Assembly (NCBI GenBank): GCA_009746045.1
Contig: RPFO01000622.1
Span: 1 to 64,000, forward strand
Direction: 5' to 3'
Source: Mesostigma viride
Taxonomy: Eukaryota; Streptophyta; Mesostigmatophyceae; Mesostigmatales; Mesostigmataceae
Length of the DNA stretch: 64,000 nucleotides
Under the pieces are notes generated by a model. It saw only the letters and a program-made list of their open reading frames with translations, ran no database searches and was not told the origin of the DNA. Below, piece after piece: positions 1-12,203 of the stretch. The stretch's first letter is position 1; each line of letters opens with the position of its first letter. The position numbers were made by a program, and so were the translations under genes.

Positions 1-1313
1 CCCCTCCTCCCCCTTCCCTCCCTCCTCCCTCCCTCCCTCCTCCTCCTCCTCCCTCCTCCCTCACTCCTCCTCCCTCCTCCTCCCTCCTCCCTCCCTCCCT
101 CCCTCCTCCCTCCCTCCCTCCCTCCACCCCTCCTCCTCCTTCCCTCCCCTCCCTCCCTCCTCCTCCCTCCCTCCCTCCCTCCCTCCCTCCCTCCCTCCCT
201 CCCTCACTCCCTCGCTCCCTCCCTCCTCCTCCCTCCTCCCTCCCTCCTCCCTCCTCCCATCTCTCCTCCCTCCCTCCCTCCCTCCCTTCCAGTCCCTCCC
301 TTCCCTCTCCTCCTCCCTCCCTCCCTCCCTCCTCGCTCCTCCCTCCTCCCTCCCTCCCTCCCTCCCTCCCTCCCTCTCCCCTCCCTCCCTCCCTCCCTCC
401 CTCCCTCCCTCCCTCCTCCCTCCCTCCCTCCCTCCCTCCCTCCCTCCCTCCTCCCTCCCTCCCTCTCCCTCCCTCCCTCCCTCCCTCCCTCCCTCCCTCC
501 CTCCCTCCCTCCCTCCTCCCTCCCTCCCTCCTCTCCTCCCTCCCTCCCTCCTCCCTCCTCCCTCCCTCCCTCCCTCCCTCCCTCCCTCCCTCCCTCCCTC
601 CCCTCCCTCCCTCCCTCCCTCCCTCCCTCCCTCCCTCCCTCCCTCCCCTCCCTCCCTCCCTCCCTTCCTTCCTCCCTCCCTCCCTCCCTCCCTCCATCCA
701 TCCCTCCCTCCCTCCCTCCCTCCCTCCATCCATCCATCCATCCGTCCCTCCCTCCCTCCCTCACTCACTCCCTCCATCCCTCCATCCATCCCTCCATCCA
801 TCCCGCCATCCATCCCTCCATCCCTCCATCCCTCCATCCCTCCAACCCTCCATCCAACCATCCCTCCCTCCCTCCCTCCCTCCCTCCATCCATCCATTCC
901 GTCCATCCCTCACTCCCTCCCTCCCTCACTCCCTCCATCCCTCCATCCATCCCTCCATCCATCCGCCATCCATCCCTCCATCCCTCCATCCCTCCATCCC
1001 TCCAACCCTCCATCCAACCATCCCTCCGTCCCTCCATCCCTCCATCCCTCCATCCATCCCTCCATCCCTCCATCCATCCCTCCATCCATCCCTCCCTCCA
1101 TCCCTCCCTCCATCCCTCCATCCATCCCTCCATCCATCCCTCCCTCCCTCCCTCCCTCCCTCCATCCATCCCTCCATCCCTCCATCCCTCCATCCCTCCA
1201 TCCAACCATCCCTCCATCCCTCCATCCCTCTATCCCTCCCTCCATCCCTCCCTCCCTCCATCCCTCCATCCATCCCTCCATCCATCCCTCCATCCATCCC
1301 TCCATCCATCCCT
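1..1313. repeat. Polypyrimidine satellite, CCCTCC/CCATCC type
   Basis: The stretch is an almost pure pyrimidine tandem array. Its left half is built from CCCTCC and CCCTCCC units, and its right half (from about 690) is dominated by CCATCCATCCCTCC units. Long open frames on the minus strand (Met-Asp-Gly-Gly-Arg-Glu repeats) follow from the repeat and are not genes. A related array at 9758-10311 abuts the other copy of repeat A, but on its opposite side. The minus strand is G-rich and could form unusual structures. Array length may be compressed in assembly. Confidence 0.95.
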
Positions 1314-1960
1314 AGTTAGCGAGCAGCCAGAACTGTGAGTTCCTGGTCTCTCACGCCACACAACGGGATGAGCCAAAGTTGCAAGGCAGCAACCTTTTAA
1401 CCCGTGCACCAAGCCACGACCACGGTGAGCGGTTCCACGTCCAATGTGGGAGCCTCGGTTCGTGCTTGCCAAGATAGCTTGTCATCCCCCATGACCAAGC
1501 TATTTCCTTTGCGTTGTTCCTCGTTCCCATCGGCGTGACGAGGCACGTGCAGGCAGGCAAGCAAATCCTCAACGTCCACTGGCATCAGTGCAGAGCCAGG
1601 ACGAACTGGATTTGCCTAGACTCTGCAACCTAGGAAGTACAGGACCTGTCACAAGCCTGCAAGGCCTAGTATCCTTGCAGACCTGTGCCAGTTCCTGTAG
1701 TCCACCAGTCACAGGCTGCTGCTCCTCTGGTCTACGTGGACCACAGTCACGTGATAGTCAGGCTAAGCCTGTGCAGGCACGGCCTGCCACGTGTCCTGTC
1801 CACTATACCAGAGGACTGTACCTAGTCGGCCACGGACGGCTAGGACTTCGGGACCTCATATCTTTCTCGTCCCTTGTCTGTTTCAGGCGGTCAGCACGGC
1901 GTTGGAAAGGTCTTTCCAAACTGCATCCACTTAGCATATTGGTTGCCCAAAATGCTAACT
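1314..1960. repeat. Repeat A, copy 1 (possible LTR fragment)
   Basis: This 647-bp block is nearly identical, in the same orientation, to 9111-9757. Both copies begin with AGTTAGCGAGCAGCC and end with AAAATGCTAACT. Copy 1 has satellite immediately on its left; copy 2 has satellite immediately on its right. Together with repeat C, the order A then C appears on both sides of the copia element. That would fit long terminal repeats broken by later insertions. No TG...CA ends, primer-binding site or polypurine tract were recognised, so the LTR reading is only inference. Confidence 0.75.
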
Positions 1961-2609
1961 CCAACCCTTTCTTCTTTTGGAGCTGGACCAGCTTGAAACA
2001 AACCTAACCTTGCTTGTGCCCACTCAGCCACAGACCGCTTGGTCCCTTGAGGTTGATCAGACCTTTGAGGGCCCAGGTTCCTGCCTCCTTTGGGTAACAA
2101 CATATCTGCCCTTGGACCAGGCTAGGTGTACTGGCCAGTGAATCAGAGGTCACCCCAGGTTATCCCCTGACCCCTTGGTCAGCTCCCAACCTTTCCTTGG
2201 GAACTTGGTGCTAGATTAAAGTCAAGGCACATTACCTAGTCCAATGGCTGGGATTACAGGATGCCAAGAACGTACTATTGTGAGTTCCTGATCTTTCACA
2301 GTTATCACAGGCGCCCGTTCTTATGGCGCCCGCCTTGGCCAGCCTTTCCCTTTTGCTCAAAGAGACTCAGGTAGCACCTATACAAATACTGCCTTATTGG
2401 GGAGCCCATGTCTTCACTGGGTGTTAAGCCCAGGAATCACTCATGCCAGGCTGTGGCTCTGCTGGGGAATTGAACCCCACCCCAACCTCCAGGTTTATAG
2501 GTGACCTGGAACTTTACACAAGAGAAACATTACAACCATGGAACAACATGAGAATGACATGACATGATTATGTTTTATTCAAGCATTATATAACCCAGAA
2601 TGTGGCCCC
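1961..2609. other. Single-copy spacer between repeats A and C
   Basis: I see no convincing gene here. Short open frames exist on both strands without recognisable domains. If A and C belong to one left-hand LTR, this is its middle segment. The matching interval on the right side (9758-12203) holds unrelated sequence. Confidence 0.5.
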
Positions 2610-2880
2610 CTGGCAACCATGTTCCACATGGTCACACAACCAGGTTCTTTATTAGCAACAGGTTGGAAACAAGCACTAGAAAACATATGTACAGCAACCT
2701 GTAAGAACCAACATTCGGGTTGCCCTTGCATGGCCTAACTGTTTGAGGCCAAAGGCGTCGACTTAAGTCCTGGCGACTCTTCTGAACCCCATGGGGAGGG
2801 CCAGGCATGATTCTCAGCTGGTAGGAGTGACATTCCACACCAACTCCTGTCCAGGAGGGTGTACCTAACCCTGAAGGACC
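2610..2880. repeat. Repeat C, copy 1 (possible LTR fragment)
   Basis: This 271-bp block matches 12204-12474 with only a few differences and in the same orientation. The identity ends sharply after CTGAAGGACC in both copies. It lies just beyond the 3' end of the minus-strand copia pol frame (stop near 2966), where a 3' LTR would be expected to begin. Confidence 0.75.
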
Positions 2881-2965
2881 GGCTGTCAACCAGTAAGCAC
2901 CAGTCACCACTTGGTACTTTGGTCAAGCAGCCCACTGGGGGCACCCAAGCTGAAGCAAGGCCTGG

Positions 2966-5900
2966 TCTCTATGGCCGCCCGTGTAAGGGGTCCATGAGCC
3001 CACGGAGCAGGGGGTACTGCCTCTCCGCCTTCTCCTCCAGCTTGGTGAGGGCATCTGCAGGGTTGTCCACACCAGGCACATGTTCAATGTGAGCTAGGTA
3101 GGACATCTCCTTGAGCAACAAGTAGTCAAGGTCCCTGCTCCTGGCCAGCTGCCTGTGCACAAATTGCACCATGCCCATGCTATCAGTCCTCACCAGTGTG
3201 TGCAGCTGCAACCTACAGGAAGCCACTTGACATAGCTGGTAGAAGAGCTCCCTCAAGTAAAGAGCAGTATGCAGCCCTTCACAGATTGCCCTGCACTCAG
3301 CAATATCACTGCTGGGTGTAACCCTGTTCTGCAACCGACTGTACCAGGTAACAAGTGAGGTGTGATCTTGCTCCAGGGTAACTAATGCTGCTGCCCGGCC
3401 CCTGACCTCTGTGACCTTCCTATTGTCCATAGAACTGTCCATAGAGAACCATGTCAAGGGGCTTGTACAAATCCACAGGACCCAGTATGAGAGGGGGAGA
3501 CATCATGACAGCCTGCACCACACTCTCAGCACCCACCTCAACCAGCTGGGAATCAGTAAGTCGACTCAGAACCAGCAAGTCAGGGGCACATATACTTGCA
3601 AGCCATGCCAGCATGCCCCTGATGGTAGCACACCTAGCCTGCGTGATGGGCTCCTGCAATGCATCTACAATCTGCTGTGGGTAGTCCTTACCACCCTCCA
3701 TCCTGATGAACCACGAGCCCTTGGCTTGGAACAACGTAGCCTGCATGCCACAGAAGACCATAGGCTCATTCTCCACCATGTGCTGTATCTTACCCAGCTC
3801 AAACCGCTTCTGGATCTTAGCCAAGACAGCCTCAACCCAGTCTGGTGGACCTATGAGATGCAGGTCATCACCATGCAGTGAGGCAAAGACAGGAAGGCCA
3901 TTGTAGGACCCTTGGAACAAACAGGGATCCACTGGAGACACAGAACCCACAAGTATTCTTCAAGAATTTCTCTAGGCTCTTTCTCCAGATAATGGGACTG
4001 GACCTGAGACCTTCCAACCCTTTCAGAATTCTCAGGTACCTGGCCTTTATCTCTGCTCTCCATACAGCAGGTACAGTCACAAAGAAAGGAGGGATATCTC
4101 TCCAAGTCTGCCTAGCCTGATCTTGGTCACCCTTGAGAAAAGCCCTCTTGAAATCAATCAGCACAGAGCTATAGGGCACACCCTTAACCAGAAAAGACAG
4201 AAATATACACAGCAGAATCCTCCACGTGTCATGCAGCATCCCTGGAGTATAGAGCTCCTCATCTAACAACTGGCCAGTGCCATGATACTCGGTTACAACT
4301 GGTCTGACATGTGGCACCTGGACACCATCAACCTCCTTGAGCTTGAGGACAAACATCAATCTGAGCAGCTGGTGAACTTCTGGCAGCTCATCCACAGGTT
4401 CTGCACAGTTGGAAACTATCCACTCATGCCCAGAAGCAACAAAGCCAAGAGTCCATGCCTTAGCCATCTTGGGGCTCTGCATCATCTCGACTAGCTGGCG
4501 CCAGGGAATAGGACTGTGAGCAGCTATCTGGTACCTGTTTACCCCTAACTGCCTTGGATCAAAGGTGGTTGGGATTATCAACAAGTCCTCAGCTATGGGC
4601 TCCTGACTCTGAGGACCCTCAGCTGGCTGACTCCTAACAGCCTTCACCGCCACTGCAAGACCCTGGGAATAGTGATATCTTTCAAGGGGGAGGCTGCCCC
4701 TGCCTTCTAGTGCCAACTCATCAGAGGTCAAAGTAACCCCTGGCATGCACAAGAAGTTCTGTCCCAGAATGGCAGGCCCCTTATAGCCCTCTACCACACA
4801 GAACGTGGTGGGCACCCCTAAGATAGGCACACTCACTTCCCCAAGGATCTTCATGGACACCTTTCCTGAGAAATCAGACACAGCAAGGCAACTGGGATGG
4901 GACATCTGTAAGCCTACAGCATCCTCTTCCCTGATGACAGACACCTGTGAGTTGGTATCTACCTCCATTGTAGCTGCCCAGCACGACCCCCACCCCGTGA
5001 GCTTGGATACCTTGGGATCATGTTTGCTGCGCATGAGTGCTCGGATGACGTCCGCCATGAGAGGCCCCCGGGCCTTAGGTGGCTGCCCCGTCCCCTCTGG
5101 CCTTGTGACAGTTGCTTCAGCAGCCTCCTCCTGCTCGTCATCTTCCAGCAGGGACAGACCATCATCCACCACCAGAGGATTGTTAGCTGCTGCTGCCTGG
5201 CTCTGGCCTGGCTCCTCAACCCAGCTGGGAGGGCCTGGCCCGTCTGCAGGCCAGATTGCATGTGGCCTTCTTTCCTTGACATGAGCCCAGGACAACCTGT
5301 ACACGTGCCTTGGATCCTTTTCCAAAGCCACCAGGCAAGATCTGTTAGCTTCTTCCACACGAGTGACAACCCCATCCTGCCACTTCCCCCGCTTGCCTGG
5401 AATAGATGGTTCCTTCCACATCCTGACCTTCAGCCCCACCTGAGGCCTCAGCACATTCCAGTTCTTGTCCTTACGTCTCAGCTGGGCAAATAACCTATCT
5501 GCCTTCCTAAGACTGGCCTGCACCACGTTCTCAGGTAACAAGCTATACTGCAGGGCCAGGGGAGAGACAGCCACACCATCAAAGTAATAGTTAACCCTGT
5601 GGTTCAGCTGCTCTTCTATCCCCTTACACCAGGCTGCCCTCTCTAAGGCAGATGCCACAAGTGGCACTGACTCTGCTGCTAGCACCACTGTCTTCACTTC
5701 ACGTATGGATCTCTCTACAGCCCCTTGCTGCCCATGACTCTCCCTGGGGACTACTACCAGCTTACAAGGCAGCTGGTCCTGATGCTTGAGCAAACAGTCA
5801 AACTGCAAGTCTGCCTGCACACTCTTGCACACCCCAAAGCCTGGGATCAGGGCCTTCATACCCAACAACAAGTGGTGCTCCTGCATACCAGGCAGAACGT

Positions 5901-6500
5901 CTATCAGCCTGTATCTGCTGAACCTGTCCACTGCCACCAATATATACAAGCCCCTGATATGCTGGATATCCATCTGGATGTCGCCACGCTCCCTAGCAGG
6001 CTCCCTAGCATGGGACTGAGGTGGGTGAACAGCATTCTCCTGGCAACCACAGTTCTCAGCAGCAGCCTGGCATGCCTCCCACAAAGGCTCCCTACCTAGC
6101 TTCCAAGCAAACATTGCTGCCTGCCCAGAATGCCCAAACATATGATGCAACTATGGCCAGCCTCAGCATAGCTCAGCACTCTGTCAGTACTGACCTGGCG
6201 AGACGTCTGAACCGTGTGTGGGGACACATGATCCACTCCTGAGGTTCCAGGGCTTCCTGCAGGCCATCCTGACTCCCCAAGCCAGGTCCTGCTCCCTGGA
6301 CCGCTCCAGGCCCTTCCAGCAAGGTCCTTGGCCCTCCAGGCCAGCACCTGCTGGAGACCCACCACCTGCATGAGGCATAGGGAATTCAGCTGCAGCATTG
6401 TTATTGCAATCCAGTGGAAGAACAACATCTTTACACCCTTGGTGCTGCACAAGGGGCACACCCCCATCCTTATGTACATCCAACACACCTTCCCCAAGGG
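2966..6500 (-). pseudogene. pol: Ty1/copia pol remnant with order INT-PR-RT-RNase H
   Basis: This is a decayed copia polyprotein read leftward in at least three frames. From about 6486 there is a GAG-pre-integrase-like stretch, then an in-frame stop. A 760-codon open segment (6150-3868) follows. It holds a His/Cys pre-integrase motif, an integrase core with candidate D61, D114 and E146, and a retropepsin-like domain at about residues 385-485 (Asp-Thr-Asn active-site motif, later Ile-Leu-Gly). The first copia RT blocks come next (IDFKRAFLKGD). A frame change near 3950 leads to the RT catalytic block HGDD. Another near 3430-3457 leads to copia RNase H ending in PADALTK. In known copia elements protease precedes integrase, so the order here is unusual. 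The element is dead as it stands. Confidence 0.88.
4696..4998 (-). other. Retropepsin-like domain between INT and RT
   Basis: Within the 760-codon pol segment, residues about 385-485 read as an aspartic protease fold. MEVDTNSQVSVI occupies the place of the usual (L/V)DTGAQVSVI loop, with the Asp codon at 4957-4959, and AILGQNFL matches the C-terminal ILGxDFL block. The Gly of the D-T-G triad is Asn here, so activity is doubtful. No protease-like sequence is visible between the gag zinc knuckle and the integrase, its usual copia position. Confidence 0.7.
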
Positions 6501-6534
6501 GTGATTGACTATTTACAGGGGATGATGTAGCTAG

Positions 6535-7886
6535 TCACTGCTGCCCAGACTGGCCCCCTGCCCCAGCAGGCTTGGCCTTCCTGTCAGGACACTCACGACG
6601 CCAGTGACCTTCCTTGCCACACACAAAGCATGCTCCACCCTTCTTCCCAGACCCAGCCCCACCCTTGCCAGGCTTCCCTGGCCTCCCTGAGACTGTCCAC
6701 CCTGCTTGCCCTGGTTGCCTTGAGCTTGGCCCTTGCCTTGCCCTTGGCCACCCTTACCCTGCTGACCACCAGCTTGCTGGCTCCCAACCCCTCCTTGGGA
6801 ACCTGCACCCTTGCCACCCTGAGCCCCCTGCCTCTGGCGCCTGAAGCGCTTACGCTTGTTGGGCCTTGCCCCATCACGGGCTGGGTACCCGGGGACATCA
6901 CCTTGGCCCTGCACAGCGGAGGTGGCATTGCTGCCATGGGACTGGATAGCTTTGCAGGCAGGATCTGGCTTCCTTATGCTGAGGATTACAAGCTCCAGAG
7001 CACGCAAGGAGCCATCAGTCTGGTTAAGAAACATGCGGGCACTGTTCCTCCCATCCACACTCAAACCCATACGGTCCAGGAAATAGTCTGCCAAGGCCCT
7101 ATCTGTGACCAGGAAGCCATACTTGGCCCCCTTGTCCTGATACGGTTGAGCCTAGCCCATTCCTCTGCCACAGGGCCCACTATCTCAAAGGTGTCATACT
7201 GATGTTTATAGTAGTTGGTGAGGTTGAGAACCTTGTCAGAGAACTCCTCCCTCAACCCATCCAGGAACTGTGCCCAGGTTAGCTTATCCTTGACACCAGT
7301 CCTAGCCTTTTCCCTGACACGCTCTGACGAGTCCCTGTTGCACGTGGACGAGTGAAACACTTGCACTAGGTTGACAGTGGGGTCCACGGAGAGCACAACC
7401 AGCTCCATGTCCTCTAGCCACTTGTCTAGAGCTTCCTGTGCTAGTGGTGGGTTAAGAGGCTTTTGTCCATTCATAAGCGTGACTGCACTCATGTGAGGTC
7501 TCGACCCTGGCAGCGCCTTCACCGGCTCCACCACAGTGGGTGTCACAGCAACAACGCCACTTGGGCCAGCAAGCACAGGGGAGAGCACATCCACGTGAGG
7601 CCTCTTACCATTGCCGTCAGCGGAGGGTCCCTCTTACGCTTCTCCACGGCAGGTTGCCCATTCGCCACCGTTATTGCATCAGATGCTCCTAGCGCCCGCG
7701 CCTTGCGCGCCTCCTCCACCGAGTCTTCGTGCCGTCTCTTGCTGCCTGGTCTCTTTCCCCCATCGCCCTCGCTGGCTGGGATCGCCTCCCCCACCAGCTG
7801 CTCCTTGTCTTGCCGAGGCTCCTGGCTTGCCCAGCCGGTGCCTCCATCTCGCCCTTGTCGCCGTCTCCCGGTTTGCCACGAGGCAT
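6535..7886 (-). pseudogene. gag: Copia gag remnant with CCHC zinc knuckle
   Basis: This is the nucleocapsid and capsid part of the copia element, read leftward. A real ATG at 7884-7886 opens a charged N-terminus. The frame shifts near 7800 and 7560 into a capsid-like segment (7594-7061, with LDKWLEDMELVV and LTWAQFLDGLREEF). It shifts again into a Gly/Gln/Lys-rich tail. The last part, in yet another frame, carries a complete CX2CX4HX4C knuckle at 6589-6630 and stops at 6535-6537. Pol begins within about 50 bp, leaving no room for a protease between them. The single-base shifts lie in low-complexity sequence. Confidence 0.8.
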
Positions 7887-8316
7887 TATATACAGTGGGA
7901 TGGCAAAACAAAACAGGCGATAGACAAGGAAAACAGGCTCAAGCGCTGGTGCTGCCGGAAGAAGCCGCTGGCTGCTCTCAGCTATGGCCTCCTCCTCACG
8001 CTCCTGCGCTGTGCGTGCCACCGGTGTCCCCACGCGTGGAACTGAGCGGACCTCCTCCGCGTTGTAAGGACCTAGCACACGGCTCACCGGCCTCCCGGCT
8101 GCTGTCTGCTCTACCGGCAGTCTAGGCGCACTGCCACGGCGATACCACTGAAGATTCCTGACCCACCGACTACCACCACCTCGCCGGTCGTTCCGCGACC
8201 CCGACCAATCTCCCAAAATCGTGTTCCGGCTCAAAGGGATGTTTAACTCTGCCCTACGCCGAGCTGAGTATCCCTCGTTTGTGCCGTCACCCTCGTCAAT
8301 CTGCTGTGACGACGGG
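7887..8316 (-). other. Leader region upstream of copia gag
   Basis: An open frame continues upstream of the gag ATG on the minus strand but has no recognisable domain. This is probably the untranslated leader of the element or decayed coding sequence. No tRNA-complementary primer-binding site was identified. Confidence 0.35.
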
Positions 8317-9083
8317 CTATGATGCCCGTTGGCGGTCCACGAACTGATCGTGGAACTCCTCGTCGGAGACGTCTCGACCGGTGATGACTGTCACCGTCGG
8401 CCCAGTCGCCCCTGGCCTGCTCTGCAACCTCGGAGTGTCCAAGGTCGACCAAATCCCCGGCGGCCGCGTAGTGATCACCCAGTGATCGGCGTGACCACGC
8501 GCCTCTTGGATCAGAATGTTGACCAGGTGCTCACACGTTTGAGCCACCACCTCGGCCGAATCCCACGGGCTATCGGCCTCGCGCGTCTGCGCGTCCCGTA
8601 TGATATGTGACGCGTCGGTCCCCTCCCCCAGCGAGCTTGTCGCCACCCAGTGATTATACAATCTGGTTCCACCTAAACAGATGGCCACCAGTTGGCCCAG
8701 CGTTCACGCGCTAAGTCCAGCGCCTGGATGGTTACGTGCCCGCCCTGGTACGCAACTTCTAAACTGTAGATCAACGAAGCAATTTCGTCGCGAATGGCGA
8801 CGAGGCGCTCCGTGCAGACCCGTCCTGTTTCCCCTGGCGACGTCGTCGCCCTAATCCTCATCACCACAGGGTCGTTTGCCGACGGCCCTGCTGCGTTACC
8901 GAACACAGCGACCCAACCTCCTTCCGCAAGGCCCCTCGCAACGTAGGCCGCTTGCACAAATGTAGAAGCGTTGGACGGGTGATTATAGGGGTAGAATGCG
9001 TCTTCGCGCGCCGGCAACTCTGGAGCTGCTTCGCGCCTGGGAGATGACTCAGGTGTCGAACCCGAGCCTCGGCCGACATGAAA
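8317..9083 (-). pseudogene. Unknown minus-strand coding remnant
   Basis: Two open segments (9083-8673 and 8688-8317) overlap in different frames and both look coding in composition. One frameshift near 8680 would join them into about 250 residues. The first segment follows a possible splice acceptor (TTTGCAAG) next to repeat A copy 2. I recognise no family. It lies upstream of the copia gag on the same strand, so it could be an extra N-terminal module of that element or an exon of an unrelated gene. Confidence 0.4.
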
Positions 9084-9110
9084 CCTTGCAAACAGAAATG
9101 CAATAGTACG

Positions 9111-9757
9111 AGTTAGCGAGCAGCCAGAACTGTGAGTTCCTGGTCTCTCACGCCACACAACGGGATGAGCCAAAGTTGCAAGGCAGCAACCTTTTAACCC
9201 GTGCACCAAGCCACGACCACGGTGAGCGGTTCCACGTCCAATGTGGGAGCCTCGGTTCGTGCTTGCCAAGATAGCTGGTCATCCCCCATGACCAAGCTAT
9301 ATCCTTTGCGTTGTTCCTCGTTCCCATCGGCGTGACGAGGCACGTGCAGGCAGGCAAGCAAATCCTCAACGTCCACTGGCATCAGTGCAGAGCCAGGACG
9401 AACTGGATTTGCCTAGACTCTGCAACCTAGGAAGTACAGGACCTGTCACAAGCCTGCAAGGCCTAGTATCCTTGCAGACCTGTGCCAGTTCCTGTAGTCC
9501 ACCAGTCACAGGCTGCTGCTCCTCTGGTCTACGTGGACCACAGTCACGTGATAGTCAGGCTAAGCCTGTGCAGGCACGGCCTGCCACGTGTCCTGTCCAC
9601 TATACCAGAGGACTGTACCTAGTCGGCCACGGACGGCTAGGACTTCGGGACTTCATATCTTTCTCGTCCCTTGTCTGTTTCAGGCGGTCAGCACGGCGTT
9701 GGAAAGGTCTTTCCAAACTGTATCCACTTAGCATATTGGTTGCCCAAAATGCTAACT
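9111..9757. repeat. Repeat A, copy 2
   Basis: This is the direct repeat of 1314-1960, 7.8 kb away, with very few substitutions. It ends abruptly in satellite at 9758, just after AAAATGCTAACT. The near-identity of the copies suggests recent duplication or LTR origin. Confidence 0.8.
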
Positions 9758-10311
9758 TCCCTCCATCCATCCCTCCATCCATCCCTCCATCCATCCCTCC
9801 ATCCATCCCTCCATCCATCCCTCCATCCATCCCTCCATCCATCCCTCCATCCATCCCTCCATCCATCCCTCCATCCATCCCTCCATCCATCCCTCCATCC
9901 TTCCCTCCATCCATCCCTCCATCCCTCCATCCATCCATCACTCTATCCCTCCCTCCATCCCTCCCCCCATCCCTCCCTCCCTCCCTCCCTCCCTCCCTCC
10001 CTCCCTCCCTCCCTCCCTCCCTCCTCCCTCCCTCCCTCCTCCCTCCCTCCCTCCCTCCCTCCCTCCCTCCTCCCTCCCTCCCTCCCTCCCTCCCTCCCTC
10101 CCCTCCCTCCCTCCCTCCTCCCTCCCTCCCTCCCTCCCTCCTCCTCCCTCCCTCCTCTCCCTCCCTCCCTCCCTCCCCCTCCTCCCTCCCTCCCTCCCTC
10201 CCTCCCTCCCTCCCTCCCTCCCTCCCTCCCTCCCTCCCTCCCTCCCTCCCTCCCTCCCTCCCTCCCTCCCTCCCTCCCTCCCTCCCTCCATCCCTCCATC
10301 CATCCATCCAT
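9758..10311. repeat. Second polypyrimidine satellite
   Basis: The array starts with about 14 CCATCCATCCCT units (9758-9935), changes to CCCTCC units and ends with a few CCATCC units. It shares its units with the array at 1-1313 and directly abuts repeat A copy 2. Proline/serine/histidine repeat frames on the plus strand are artefacts of the repeat. Confidence 0.95.
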
Positions 10312-11229
10312 ATCACGCACGCAAGGGTGTAGGCACGTGGCACGCCCAAGGAGAATGCCATGACATTGTGGAGCTTACCTGACACCATAGAAATAATTAG
10401 TAATGCTGAAACCATGGCACGGCAACCGGGTTTGAAAAATGCGGTAAAGACAATAACGCAAGTGCAAGATGCAAGGAAGGGCTAGCATTTGAAGCGGCGG
10501 AGTAGCCATCATTCCAAGATCAATAATGACGGGATGCCATTAATATCGCAAAACTTAGCCATCATTATCCGTAATTAATTAATTAATTAGGAACATAACT
10601 CCGTTGGAGTACATGCAGCACATATCCCTGAGAAGGTGCATATGGCTTTTAATACATTCTGGGCTACTTCCTGCAAGGGTGGGAATGTAAGCGACACTTG
10701 CTCTAGGTGCACCAAGGGCACCTGCACCACCATGTTGTCTCGGGTTCAACACAACTAAGGGGTGCCGGGCATGGGGGGGAAGATCATCATGGCTATACAA
10801 GAGCTAGGGCATGGCTTCTCAACAGAGAGCGTCTCTCTGCATAGGCATAGCATGGCTAAATTCTCAATGCAACATCCATGGGAGGTCCCATTATAGGCAT
10901 GGCTTGGCTAAATTCTGAAGGCATCATCCATGGGGGCCATTATGGGCGCACATGCGCGAGGGCCACATGCTGGGCTAAGCCTGACTAATCTACACTACTG
11001 TTATATATTCCCTAGACTGAGGTGGCAGGAGGGGCTTGCCAGGGCTTGCAAACAACGTGGATGACCGCCCCCCTCCAGCATACCAGCTTCCCCCCTGCGC
11101 TCTGCCGGAGCTGAAGGTAGGTCGGCCATAACTCGCCACCAATCCGAAAAACCAACCAATATTGTACAAATCAGAGCATGGGACTGAAACGCCGCACATA
11201 CTCAAGGCATCACGCAAGTTTCACATACC
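10312..11229. other. Non-coding stretch of ordinary composition
   Basis: I see no supported gene here. There is a short ATTA microsatellite near 10573-10588. The region ends at a candidate splice donor (GTATGTG, minus strand, from 11229) belonging to the exon to its right. Confidence 0.5.
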
Positions 11230-11783
11230 TCAATCGCGTAGTCGGCGAAGAGCTCGTCCCGGCCGACTTCCCAGAACGGGAGCACGGACACCACGTCCGT
11301 CACCGACGTGATGGGGACCGCTGCCTTGTGGTCGCTAGCCACCAGGGTTATGGTGGTCTCCGGCCACCGCAACAAGGTAGCTACCTCGTGAGGAAGCTCC
11401 TTGTCACGGTATACCCAATAGCCGACGAGCACCCACCTGTCTGTGGGGTCGATATTGGCCGCTGCTCCAGACGACGGATCTAGAATCGCGTCCGCGGGCA
11501 CTATCTTCGCAACTTCTAGGAAAAAAGGCTGACTAGGGGCAAGCTCGTTGCGAAGCTGAATGACGCACCCAGGGACGATAGATGTCGTGTGATTAAACAT
11601 TACCGACCCCGGGTTACTCCGTTCAAGCTTCGCTGCCCGGCTCCCCGGAAACCACATTTTCTCAGTCGGCAAAAGGCTGCTGGAGTCTTTTACCTTGCGA
11701 TTAACGGGCAACTGCCGATGGTCTTTGGGCAGGGGTGGGATGTGGCTTCTAAAAGTCGTATCCGGGTGATTACGACCCGACAT
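11230..11783 (-). CDS. Exon of unknown protein
   Basis: An open frame from ATG at 11783 runs 185 codons to a good splice donor (GAG, then GTATGTGA) at 11230/11229. If unspliced it stops at 11202. The centre reads as a compact domain with the pattern PGCVIQLRNE...PFFLEVAKIV...RWVLVGYWVY. This loosely recalls the BAH-like, chromatin-reader-like tail seen at the C-terminal end of the DUF7869 gene at 23.8-24.9 kb. The resemblance is by eye only. No following exon was identified with confidence; downstream lie repeat A and satellite. Confidence 0.5.
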
Positions 11784-12203
11784 GGCTGAAAACAGATGGA
11801 AATAATAGAGTAAGAGAGTATTTACCGCTAGCTTGCAACGTTGTTTTGGGCACGGTGCGCACGTAAATTTGACCTCAACGGCTGCAACACAAATTGTGGC
11901 GCCCCGTAACGTTTCCTTTGTGGACGGTGGGAACTTTCTTTGGTGCTATTCCTTGGCTATTTATTGAAACTTTTGTTCTCGGCCCGAGCAGAATCAAGAG
12001 GAGTAACCGTCGTTCCGTCCCACGCGAATGCCGACACGAAACCGAAAACCTCGAGTTTTGCGTGGGTCAGAACTGACTGACTGACTAACCACAGCGACTT
12101 GGCCGTACCGCTACACTTAGGGTCCGCACGACCAAGGTCGCCGGGCATTTTTCGGACCAGCCGACGGGGGAGGCCAGTTAAACGAATTGTAATGGGCTCC
12201 CTG
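11784..12203. other. Spacer without recognised features
   Basis: There are short open frames on both strands but no domains. The stretch separates the exon at 11230-11783 from repeat C copy 2. Confidence 0.4.

Noticed and set aside
61-1309. Long minus-strand open frames rich in Gly, Arg, Glu, Met and Asp
   Set aside because: They are translations of the CCCTCC/CCATCC satellite; every frame is open because the repeat has no stop codons.
1-1313. Telomere at the window edge
   Set aside because: The unit is CCCTCC/CCATCC rather than a known telomeric unit, and a second internal array exists at 9758-10311.
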